A stretch of 64,000 nucleotides of DNA from contig NZ_JACJSC010000004.1 of NCBI RefSeq assembly GCF_014697575.1, forward strand, positions 213,457 to 277,456, in the 5' to 3' direction. Under the pieces are notes generated by a model, which worked only from the letters and a program-made list of their open reading frames with translations, made no database searches and was not told the origin of the DNA. Position numbers and translations under genes: made by a program. This DNA comes from Planktothrix sp. FACHB-1365 (GTDB lineage: Bacteria; Cyanobacteriota; Cyanobacteriia; Cyanobacteriales; Microcoleaceae). This document shows, one piece after another, positions 8,753-15,653 of the stretch. Positions within the stretch are counted from its first letter, which is position 1. Each line of letters starts with the position of its first letter.

Positions 8753-10558
8753 ATGAAAAGCTATTATAATTTCTCTCAAAACTTAACTACTGGTACAACA
8801 TTTGTTACCGTCGGGGCAGCGACGGGGGCAGGAATTTATAGCACAATTGGTGGTGTGGGACTGGTGGGAAGTTTTGGGGGAATTGGGTTAGGAATGATGC
8901 CATTAATGGGTGTGGGGGCGGTGGCGGGTGCTGCAACTTATGGCGCATTTAGAGCTATTAATCAAGGGGATTCTATTGCTTGGGGTACAGTAGGATTAGG
9001 GGCAATTTCCGGCATAGGAATTTCTTCCGTTGTGGGAGGAATGGGGTTAGGATTTGCGGGAACAGGGGTAGGAATTGGCATGGGAACATTAGGAGTTTTT
9101 GGCGGAATTGTTGGGTTAGGATTATATGGAATTGCCCAATTAATTGATGCTACCGGAAGCGGAGAAACAGCATTTCAAGCCTTTGACCGGATGGAAGAAC
9201 GGATTTTAGATCAGGAATTTTATACCGCCGCGTTATTAGAAGTATTGGAACTTATTCCTGAATTTCAAGAAGAAAAATTAAAACAAAAATTTAAGGATTT
9301 AGAAGTAGAGGATGAATTAAAACAGCTTAAACAAAAGATTCAAGATCCACAGAAATCATCTTCTCAAAAAGACACAAAAAAACCTAATCTTGAAAATCAT
9401 AATCTTGTTCTTCGTCCCCAATCACCCGATTTAATGTGGACAGAAACACAACGTTTAGCCGGACATCAAAATTCAATTCATGCTGTGGCTTTTAGTCCTG
9501 ATAGTCAAACTTTGATCAGTGCTAGTGATGATCGCAATATTCACATTTGGGATGTGAATACAGTTAAGAAAAAATATACTTGGTTTATGCCTTATGAGAT
9601 GTATTCAGTTGCCATTAGTCCTAATTCAGAAGTCGTTGCTACGGGGAGTGTTAATGGTCGAATTACCCTCTGGAATTTTCAGACTCGACAACTAAATCGA
9701 ACTTTATTGGATCTCAATTTTCCTGAAAAAAATATGGGAATTATTACGTCCCTCGTATTTAGTCCCGATCATCAAATTTTAATCAGTGGAAGTAGCGATA
9801 AAACCGTTAGACTTTGGTATTTTAAAACCGGACAATCTAAACGAATTTTGAACGGACATACTGATGGAGTTTGGTCTGTTGCTATCTGTTCTCAGAGTCA
9901 ATTTGTAGCCAGTGGGAGTGCTGATAAAACCATTAGAATTTGGAATATTAAAACTCATGAAAATCCTATTGTTTTAACCGGACATTATAACTGGGTGACT
10001 TCGGTTTTATTCACTCCTGATGATCAAACTTTAATCAGTGCGAGTGCTGACAATACAATTAAAGTCTGGGATCTTAAAACCTATCAATTAATTCGGACAT
10101 TAACCGGACATTCTGCCGCTATTTTTTCTATAGCTTTGAGTCCCAATAGTCAAATTTTGGCGAGTGGAAGTGTTGATCAAACGGTTAAATTATGGAATTG
10201 GAAAACAGGAGAATTATTGCAAACACTCTCCGGTTGTTCTCCCGTTGTGTTTAGTCCCGATGGTCAACGATTAGTTAGTGGAAGTCAAAAGGGGATTTTA
10301 CAACTGTGGTATCAACAATTGAGTCTACCGGAATTAATTGAATCCGAATGTTATCAAAATTGGTGGCAAGTATTAGGGGTAAATCCCAAGGCAACACCAA
10401 ATCAAGTCAAACAAGCTTATTATCAATTAGCCAAACAATATCATCCTGATTATAATATTAAATCCGAAGCGATCGCTGTTATGCAAAGAATTAATCACGC
10501 CTATGAGACTTTTTTAAATGAATGGAGTCAACAGGTGCGATCGCCATCAATAAAATGA
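8753..10558 (+). CDS. WD40 beta-propeller protein with C-terminal J domain
   Basis: The architecture has three parts. A Gly-rich hydrophobic region (about residues 10-145) comes first, probably membrane-associated. Seven WD40 repeats follow (LAGHQNSIHAVAFSPD through LQLWYQQ), enough for a complete propeller. Last is a J domain with the Hsp70-stimulating HPD in AKQYHPDYN. The J domain sits at the C terminus, opposite to classical DnaJ. The protein could recruit an Hsp70 to WD40-bound clients at a membrane, but that is inference. I chose ATG 8753. An in-frame GTG at 8705 would add 16 residues, and neither start has a good ribosome site. A decayed copy of the last 127 bp lies at 14041-14166. Confidence 0.85.
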   Translation: MKSYYNFSQNLTTGTTFVTVGAATGAGIYSTIGGVGLVGSFGGIGLGMMPLMGVGAVAGAATYGAFRAINQGDSIAWGTVGLGAISGIGISSVVGGMGLGFAGTGVGIGMGTLGVFGGIVGLGLYGIAQLIDATGSGETAFQAFDRMEERILDQEFYTAALLEVLELIPEFQEEKLKQKFKDLEVEDELKQLKQKIQDPQKSSSQKDTKKPNLENHNLVLRPQSPDLMWTETQRLAGHQNSIHAVAFSPDSQTLISASDDRNIHIWDVNTVKKKYTWFMPYEMYSVAISPNSEVVATGSVNGRITLWNFQTRQLNRTLLDLNFPEKNMGIITSLVFSPDHQILISGSSDKTVRLWYFKTGQSKRILNGHTDGVWSVAICSQSQFVASGSADKTIRIWNIKTHENPIVLTGHYNWVTSVLFTPDDQTLISASADNTIKVWDLKTYQLIRTLTGHSAAIFSIALSPNSQILASGSVDQTVKLWNWKTGELLQTLSGCSPVVFSPDGQRLVSGSQKGILQLWYQQLSLPELIESECYQNWWQVLGVNPKATPNQVKQAYYQLAKQYHPDYNIKSEAIAVMQRINHAYETFLNEWSQQVRSPSIK

Positions 10559-10654
10559 TCAATTTAACAAATATAAAGATTAGTAACTCAATCAAAAAAA
10601 CAAGAATAATTATAATTTTTTAATAAAGTTAGTTGTGTACTATTACAATATAAT

Positions 10655-11719
10655 TTAGATATTTCGCAATTTTATTTCGAGTGACTGATTATTCATGTTG
10701 CTTGTTAATCGCTCTTGATAAAGATACATAAGATCGTTAATAGCTACTTCTTTAACTTCAATTGAATTAATTAATTTAATCTGTCTAGTTGTTCCTCTAG
10801 TAATAATCCAAACTTGTTTATGATGATTATAAAATTCTTCTGTTGTTCTTCCAGATAATTCAATACTACCTTGTTTCAGTTTATTACAATAATTATTTAT
10901 TTGTTCAATTTTACTGTTTTCTATATTCTGGAAATCAAGAGTACAATCATAAATAACTGCTAAATTTCCAATTTTGAAAAAACCATCAGCTTTTCCTGCT
11001 TGTCTTTCTCCTGTAAAATTATATACTGTCTCTATTCCCAATAACTTGAGTAAATAATAAGCATATTCTTCAAATTCTTTCCAGTTATTTGTTGTGATAA
11101 TTTTATCAAAAAATCTCGGTGATAAATCTGAATCTAATTGTATTTGTTTATTCTGGTTATCCTTGTTAATATCTGAAATTTTATTGGGAATTAAATTATT
11201 ATTTAAACTAAAAGCAATTAACTTATTCATAACTCTCTGAAATTCAAGCATTTCATCCTTAAAAATACGCATTTTGGTACTAATAAATTCATTTTCTAAC
11301 TTTTTTCTTTGTGCTATTACAATATATTTAGTACCATTTTTTGATTCCTTAACCTCAAAGAAATAGTAATGGGAACTGCTAAAATATTTTTCTTCTAAAA
11401 AAATTAGATTGTTTGGCGATAAATTAGATTCTATTTGATTATTATGATAATTGTTATCAGTTTTATTAACAGAAGTGTCATTTAAAGAAAAATTAATTAG
11501 CTTATTCAAAATTCTTTGAAATTCAAGCATTTCATTTTCAAAAATACGCATTTTCGTACTAACAAATTTATTTTCTATCTTTTTTCGTTGATCGATAATA
11601 ATATACTTAGAACCATTTTTTGCTTCTTTGACTTCAAAAAAATAATGATGTGAACCGCTCAAATATCTTTCTGTTAAAATAACATTCCTCTTTTCAGAAG
11701 AAAACCAATTTTCTGTCAT
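10655..11719 (-). CDS. PUR-PUR-nuclease fusion protein (putative restriction endonuclease)
   Basis: A 354-residue protein built from two near-identical ~68-residue repeats (about 13-81 and 104-173) plus a distinct C-terminal domain. Each repeat reads like a PUR-alpha/DUF3276 nucleic-acid-binding unit: HYYFFEVKESKNGTKYIVI, then a basic QRKK, then KMRIF and EFQRxxNKLI. The C-terminal part (about 205-335) resembles a PD-(D/E)xK restriction fold: WKEFEEYAYYLLKLLGIE, then GERQAGKADGFF, then AVIYDCTLD. The usual final lysine is replaced (DCT), as in some type II enzymes. It diverges from the C-protein/HNH genes of the same island. The nuclease role is inference. The codon usage is very AT-rich. Confidence 0.6.
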   Translation of the reverse strand: MTENWFSSEKRNVILTERYLSGSHHYFFEVKEAKNGSKYIIIDQRKKIENKFVSTKMRIFENEMLEFQRILNKLINFSLNDTSVNKTDNNYHNNQIESNLSPNNLIFLEEKYFSSSHYYFFEVKESKNGTKYIVIAQRKKLENEFISTKMRIFKDEMLEFQRVMNKLIAFSLNNNLIPNKISDINKDNQNKQIQLDSDLSPRFFDKIITTNNWKEFEEYAYYLLKLLGIETVYNFTGERQAGKADGFFKIGNLAVIYDCTLDFQNIENSKIEQINNYCNKLKQGSIELSGRTTEEFYNHHKQVWIITRGTTRQIKLINSIEVKEVAINDLMYLYQERLTSNMNNQSLEIKLRNI

Positions 11720-11839
11720 GTTTTTTATCTCTTTATATTAGCTGAGTTATTAAATATAATATCAATAAAGGCAACATGGAATCAAAGGGTGCGATCGCCA
11801 TCTGTAAAACCCTAATGAGTTAGCCTTTGCTCAAAATGT

Positions 11840-11865
11840 GACTGATCGTCCGTAGACTGATCGTC
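11840..11865 (+). promoter_or_regulatory. tandem operator (C-box-like) upstream of the RM regulator
   Basis: Two perfect copies of GACTGATCGTC (11840-11850 and 11855-11865) are spaced with a 15-bp period. Each starts GAC and ends GTC, giving weak dyad symmetry. They end 22 bp before the likely start codon of the Xre-type regulator at 11888. Tandem half-symmetric sites directly upstream of a controller gene are typical of C-protein autoregulation in type II RM systems. Binding by the product of 11888-12136 is inferred. Confidence 0.55.
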
Positions 11866-11887
11866 TATGAAAGGGGATCATAATTTC

Positions 11888-12136
11888 ATGGAACAGTCTA
11901 AAACACAAGTTTTAAAGGCTTTAGGAAGTTTGATTAGACAATATCGAATGTCTATCAGAATTTCTCAAGAGGAGTTAGGGTTACGTTCTCACCTAGATCG
12001 AACCTATATATCTGGACTAGAACGGGGTGTAAGAAACCCCTCTTTAACAGTTCTAGTTTCTCTTGCTAGTGGTTTGAATATTACTGTTTCAGAACTGCTT
12101 GAGAACTTAGAAACAGAGATGAGGAATGTGGAGTGA
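11888..12136 (+). CDS. Xre-family transcriptional regulator, RM controller (C) protein-like
   Basis: A compact helix-turn-helix protein of 82 residues. Its core matches the C-protein/Xre pattern: LGSLIRQYRMSIRISQEELG, then RTYISGLERGVRNPSLTVL. It probably binds the tandem repeats just upstream and times expression of the restriction gene, as C.AhdI-type proteins do. Start 11888 is preferred because AAGGGGA precedes it by about 10 nt. The in-frame ATG at 11867 touches the operator repeats and lacks such a site. The stop overlaps the GTG start of the next gene by 4 bp (GTGA). Confidence 0.8.
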   Translation: MEQSKTQVLKALGSLIRQYRMSIRISQEELGLRSHLDRTYISGLERGVRNPSLTVLVSLASGLNITVSELLENLETEMRNVE

Positions 12137-12876
12137 ACCGAGAATCAGCAGAAAGTTTTAAATCTAAACTTAAATCAGGTTCATCACAGTCTAAAGTTTT
12201 CGATTTATTATTTGATCAACAGTGGCATTGTCGCAACTGTGAAGGGAAAAAAGTTGCTTCTAATCAATATGCTGGAGGTGGTGGAATTCAAGGTTTAGAA
12301 CGAGGAAATAGAAGCGGTCGTCCAGGGTTAGTGATTGAAACCAAGCGCGAATTCTGTCAAGTTTGCCAAAAAATTACCATTTGGGATCGATGGACTGGGG
12401 AAACCAGGGAAGCAAATGCTTCTGCTAATCTTCCTCCTAAATTAGTCAAAAGAGTTTTAGAGATTTACAATTATATAGACGTGATTGAAAATCGGCAACG
12501 GTTGCCTCATGAGTTAGTCATTGATCATCGTTTTCCGATGGAACGTTGGGGTAAAAGTGAACCAAACCATGAGGTTAATATGAGTGAATCTGAAATTAGG
12601 AAAAAATTCCAACTTCTCAAAAAAGATAGTTCTGGAAATCATAATCTTTTAAAGTCGAGAAGTTGCGAGAAATGTATTGAAATAGGAAACCGAGGAACAC
12701 CATTAGGACTCGAATTTTGGTATTTTGGGAATGAAAAATGGCCGGATAATATTCCTCAATCGGGTTTAGAAGCGGAGGAAGGATGTGTTGGTTGTGGATG
12801 GTATAATTTTGAGGCTTGGCGAACCGCTCTTAATGCAACTCTAAAGCAAGTTGAATCTCAGAAGTTTTTGGAATAG
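12133..12876 (+). CDS. HNH (beta-beta-alpha-metal) type II restriction endonuclease
   Basis: A 247-residue protein with four CxxC pairs (CRNC 33-36, CQVC 75-78, CEKC 178-181, CVGC 218-221), consistent with structural zincs. A catalytic-looking ELVIDHRFPMERWG lies at 127-140, where His132 is the presumed general base, and NHN is at 168-170. This is the layout of zinc-bound HNH restriction enzymes. It is translated from GTG, coupled to the controller gene by a GTGA overlap. Its 3' end overlaps the convergent methyltransferase gene by 47 bp. Recognition sequence is unknown. Context (C protein plus C5 methyltransferase) makes it the main restriction enzyme of the island. Confidence 0.8.
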   Translation: MNRESAESFKSKLKSGSSQSKVFDLLFDQQWHCRNCEGKKVASNQYAGGGGIQGLERGNRSGRPGLVIETKREFCQVCQKITIWDRWTGETREANASANLPPKLVKRVLEIYNYIDVIENRQRLPHELVIDHRFPMERWGKSEPNHEVNMSESEIRKKFQLLKKDSSGNHNLLKSRSCEKCIEIGNRGTPLGLEFWYFGNEKWPDNIPQSGLEAEEGCVGCGWYNFEAWRTALNATLKQVESQKFLE

Positions 12877-14029
12877 TTGATAACTCTTGCTCTTTCCCTA
12901 AACTAATACTGTCTAAATAAGGAATGAGAGCATATCCAATACATTCTGCTAAACGGGGAGGAACTGCATTTCCAATTTGCCACATCGCTTTTTTCATCGT
13001 TCCTGCAAAGATAAAAGTATCAGAAAATGTTTGTAATCTAGCCATTTCACGGGCAGAAATCACTCGATTAAGATAAGGGTGAATATGAGTTCCACCGTGA
13101 TTTTCTTTTATGGTCATACTGGGTTTACCTGGATATTGACGTTTGAACGCATCAAGATAAGTTTCATAGAGAGAACCTCCGGGGGGAACTTGTGCAATTC
13201 GCTGCATATATTCAGGAGAATGGCGAGTCCATTCATGATTAATTTCAGGAATGGGTGTATACTCAGGAAGATCAGAAATAGCGGATTCAATCGGTTGATA
13301 TTGTTCGGGTAAAAGTTGAGGTTTGGGATAAGGGTTTTGGAGTCCAAATCGATTGGCAATAAATATCGCTCTAGGTCGAATTTGAGGGACTCCATAGGCA
13401 GCAGATTCAAGAATAACAACTGAAATATTGGAGTAACCTATGGCTTGAAATTGTTCAAATACTTCTTGTTTAATTTTTCCATTTTTCATTGTTAGAATAC
13501 CGGGTACATTTTCCATCACAACGTACCAAGGCATAATTTCTGAAACAACACGAATAAACTGTTTAAATAAGTTATTTCTGGGATCATCGGGGTTTCGTTT
13601 TCCGGCAACAGAAAATCCTTGACAGGGAGGGCCACCCACAACAAGATGAATCGGGGGGAAATGCAATTTTTCCAAAGATTTTCTGGGATTGAATTCATGA
13701 ATATCACCACAAAAATGATTACAACTTGGAAAATTATTTTGATGAGTTGCTGAAGCAATGGAATTAATTTCAATACTAGCTACAGGATTAAATTTGGCTT
13801 GGACTAAACCTTGAGTAAATCCCCCTGCACCACAAAAAAGATCGATAAAGTTATAGTTAAATGAGGATACAGACTGATTGTCAATATCAATAAAAACTTG
13901 ATAGGGATCACGTTGAGTGGTTAATAGTTGTCGTTGAAGTTTTTCATAGCGACCTGATTTTGCTTTTTTTTGTTTTTTAGGAGTAGATTCTGTTTGTATA
14001 GTAGGAAATAAAGATAACTGTAAATCCAT
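12830..14029 (-). CDS. DNA (cytosine-5-)-methyltransferase of the RM system
   Basis: A 399-residue C5 methyltransferase with its conserved motifs in order. AdoMet motif I is FIDLFCGAGGFTQGL. Catalytic motif IV is GGPPCQGFSVAGKR, with the nucleophilic Cys in PCQ. Then come motif VI MENVPG, motif VIII QIRPRAIFIANR, motif IX REMARLQTF and motif X GNAVPP. The variable target-recognition region between VIII and IX (about residues 235-330) is short, so a 4-6 bp target is likely. It faces the HNH endonuclease gene and would protect host DNA from it. It carries a ~50-residue basic N-terminal extension rich in Lys and Gln. Confidence 0.95.
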   Translation of the reverse strand: MDLQLSLFPTIQTESTPKKQKKAKSGRYEKLQRQLLTTQRDPYQVFIDIDNQSVSSFNYNFIDLFCGAGGFTQGLVQAKFNPVASIEINSIASATHQNNFPSCNHFCGDIHEFNPRKSLEKLHFPPIHLVVGGPPCQGFSVAGKRNPDDPRNNLFKQFIRVVSEIMPWYVVMENVPGILTMKNGKIKQEVFEQFQAIGYSNISVVILESAAYGVPQIRPRAIFIANRFGLQNPYPKPQLLPEQYQPIESAISDLPEYTPIPEINHEWTRHSPEYMQRIAQVPPGGSLYETYLDAFKRQYPGKPSMTIKENHGGTHIHPYLNRVISAREMARLQTFSDTFIFAGTMKKAMWQIGNAVPPRLAECIGYALIPYLDSISLGKEQELSTIPKTSEIQLALELH

Positions 14030-14040
14030 TTAAACCCGCC

Positions 14041-14166
14041 TATTATCAATTAGCCCAAAATATTATCCTGATTATAACATTAAATCCGAAGCGATCGCTG
14101 TTATGCAAAGAATTAATCACGCCTATGAGACTTTTTTAAATGAATGGAATCAACAGGTGCGATCGC
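14041..14166 (+). pseudogene. decayed copy of the WD40/J-domain gene 3' end
   Basis: This stretch repeats 10418-10544 almost exactly, including the embedded GCGATCGC sites. It has one net single-base deletion near its start and a few substitutions, so the J-domain frame is broken. It begins 12 bp upstream of the methyltransferase start codon. Together with the intact copy it brackets the RM island as a direct repeat. Confidence 0.9.
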
Positions 14167-14178
14167 ATTCCTAAAAAA

Positions 14179-14248
14179 GAGGGTATTGTTGAATCGAAAT
14201 TGGACAGGTTAAACTAAGGTCTTGATTGGATGTCATAGATAAGTTAAT
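14179..14248 (-). pseudogene. decayed copy of the hypE 5' end
   Basis: About 70 bp match 7485-7554 in the same orientation, covering the first ~20 codons of hypE and its ATG (GATGTCATAGATA region). A short divergent patch lies near the start. The fragment follows the J-domain relic after only 12 bp, a junction not present in the intact region. Confidence 0.85.
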
Positions 14249-14368
14249 AATTAAATTATTATTAATAATATAATAAAATTTCAGAATAGAGTGTATAAAC
14301 ACGAGCGAACAAGAAATCGTAAATTTTGGAAAAACCGGACTTACTATTTCACACAGAGGCGAAAAATC

Positions 14369-15154
14369 ATGAATTCAACATCACTCTCAAAAACCAAAAT
14401 AGCCATCTTAGCTGCATTTATCTACACGGCTGTCATGGGTTTCGGTATGTTCTACATGAAAACCTTCAAGGGCATCTTCTATGGCACTCCCGACATGATG
14501 AATGTGTTCTGGTTCGTCATGATTATTGTTAATATCATCAATGTTTTCTTTGTCATCCGCTATTTTAGCTGGCAAGAGGTTGGGTTTCGCAAACTCAACA
14601 CCAGACAACTCCTCTGGTTTATCCCCTCACTGTCGGTATTGATCGCCATGTGGGTCGTGTTTCTGTCCGCTTTGGCTTCAGCCTCTCTCAATGCAGCGCA
14701 GTGGCAGTTGTTGGCCCTGGTGGGCTTCACAACCTTTCTGGTAGGTCTTGGTGAGGAGACTATGTATCGGGGCATCGTTTTAAGCGCATTTTTGACCACA
14801 AACCGAGTCCTTTGGGCAATGCTAGTCAGTTCGATCGCATTTTCGCTACTGCATTCTGTGAATGTTTTCGGTGGTTCGGCTCCGTTAGAAATGCTGGTGC
14901 AGCTAGTTTTCACCTTTCTGTTTGGGTTCTTATTTGCACCACTCATGATCAAGTTCAATAATATTTGGCCGTTAATTATTTTTCACTGGCTATGGGATTT
15001 TGTTCTGTTTGCTGCTAACCTTGTGGACGCATCTAATGTTTCTCTGCTTTCCTACATTAATACTCCTGTTGCAATTGTTGTTGGTACAATTTTGTGGATT
15101 CGCATTCATAAAGAACAACATGGGGTCGTAAAACCATCTTCGATGATATCTTAA
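14369..15154 (+). CDS. CPBP family intramembrane glutamic endopeptidase (CAAX protease/Abi)
   Basis: A 262-residue polytopic membrane protein (about 7-8 TM segments) with the three CPBP motifs: GEETMYRG (catalytic Glu pair and Arg), FSLLHSVN, and FHWLWDF. Family members process prenylated proteins or bacteriocins or act in self-immunity. The substrate is unknown. Start 14369 is chosen because residues before it (in-frame GTG 14291) are hydrophilic and atypical. The third-position composition is much richer in G and C (many GGC, TTC, GTC codons) than its neighbours, suggesting recent transfer. It is flanked on both sides by gene relics. Confidence 0.88.
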   Translation: MNSTSLSKTKIAILAAFIYTAVMGFGMFYMKTFKGIFYGTPDMMNVFWFVMIIVNIINVFFVIRYFSWQEVGFRKLNTRQLLWFIPSLSVLIAMWVVFLSALASASLNAAQWQLLALVGFTTFLVGLGEETMYRGIVLSAFLTTNRVLWAMLVSSIAFSLLHSVNVFGGSAPLEMLVQLVFTFLFGFLFAPLMIKFNNIWPLIIFHWLWDFVLFAANLVDASNVSLLSYINTPVAIVVGTILWIRIHKEQHGVVKPSSMIS

Positions 15155-15171
15155 AGGTTAAGTTTTCCTGA

Positions 15172-15273
15172 ATATCGGTAGTGGTTAATTTGCCTGAATT
15201 TTTCACTACCTTTGATATTCAAAAAGGTGATGCTTTATGGCGTGATCCTAAAGATTTAACTATCATTTGGTAG
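15172..15273 (+). pseudogene. C-terminal relic of an M13 (neprilysin-like) peptidase
   Basis: Translation gives NLPEFFTTFDIQKGDALWR and ends IIW before the stop. This matches the conserved C-terminal end of M13 metallopeptidases (NxPEFxxAF..KxGDxM.R...KIW). Only about 33 codons remain, with no start and no zinc motif. It lies directly after the CPBP gene. Confidence 0.55.
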
Positions 15274-15358
15274 GTTAACTATTAGTAGGTTTGGTTTTAT
15301 ACCCAACCCAACTTTAATTCCTATTTGTGTATATAGAAACTATAATCAAAGATCAAAA

Positions 15359-15460
15359 TTATTTAGTACCATTTTTTGATTTCTTAACTTCAAAGAAATA
15401 GTAATGGGAACTGCTAAAATATTTTTATTCTAAAAAAATTAGATTTTTTGGCGATAAATT
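15359..15460 (-). pseudogene. decayed fragment of the PUR-nuclease gene
   Basis: This stretch matches 11324-11425, the start of the second PUR repeat, over 102 bp with only a few differences. The minus-strand frame reads SSSHYYFFEVKKSKNGTK but has stop codons on both sides. It is abruptly joined at 15460 to an unrelated IS-like fragment. Confidence 0.85.
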
Positions 15461-15462
15461 TG

Positions 15463-15634
15463 TATGGCTATAACTGGATAGTCGCCTTTTATGAGTGTCA
15501 GGAGTTGGTAGCTCAATTACCCACTTTTGTTCGCAATAAGCGCAAGTTTTATCAACAGGGGTTAAAAGCTCTAACCCTTATTCAGCAAGCTTTTTAGCTC
15601 CCTTGTCGCCCCCTGAAGTCTAAGTCCCATTAAC
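15463..15634 (+). mobile_element. 3' relic of an insertion sequence with terminal inverted repeat
   Basis: An open stretch ending at 15597 encodes a basic C-terminus (PTFVRNKRKFYQQGLKALTL). It is followed 20 bp later by GTCTAAGTCCCATTAAC (15618-15634). The inverse of that end, with one mismatch in 17, occurs at 17127-17143, and GTCTAAGTCC recurs at 17302. A coding tail followed at once by a repeated terminus fits the right end of an IS. The family could not be named. Confidence 0.4.
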
Positions 15635-15653
15635 ACGAATAGGAGAAGTTAAA

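Noticed and set aside
13079..13773. Several short frames on both strands within the C5 methyltransferase gene
   Set aside because: All are shadows of the methyltransferase, whose ten motifs run through the main frame without interruption.
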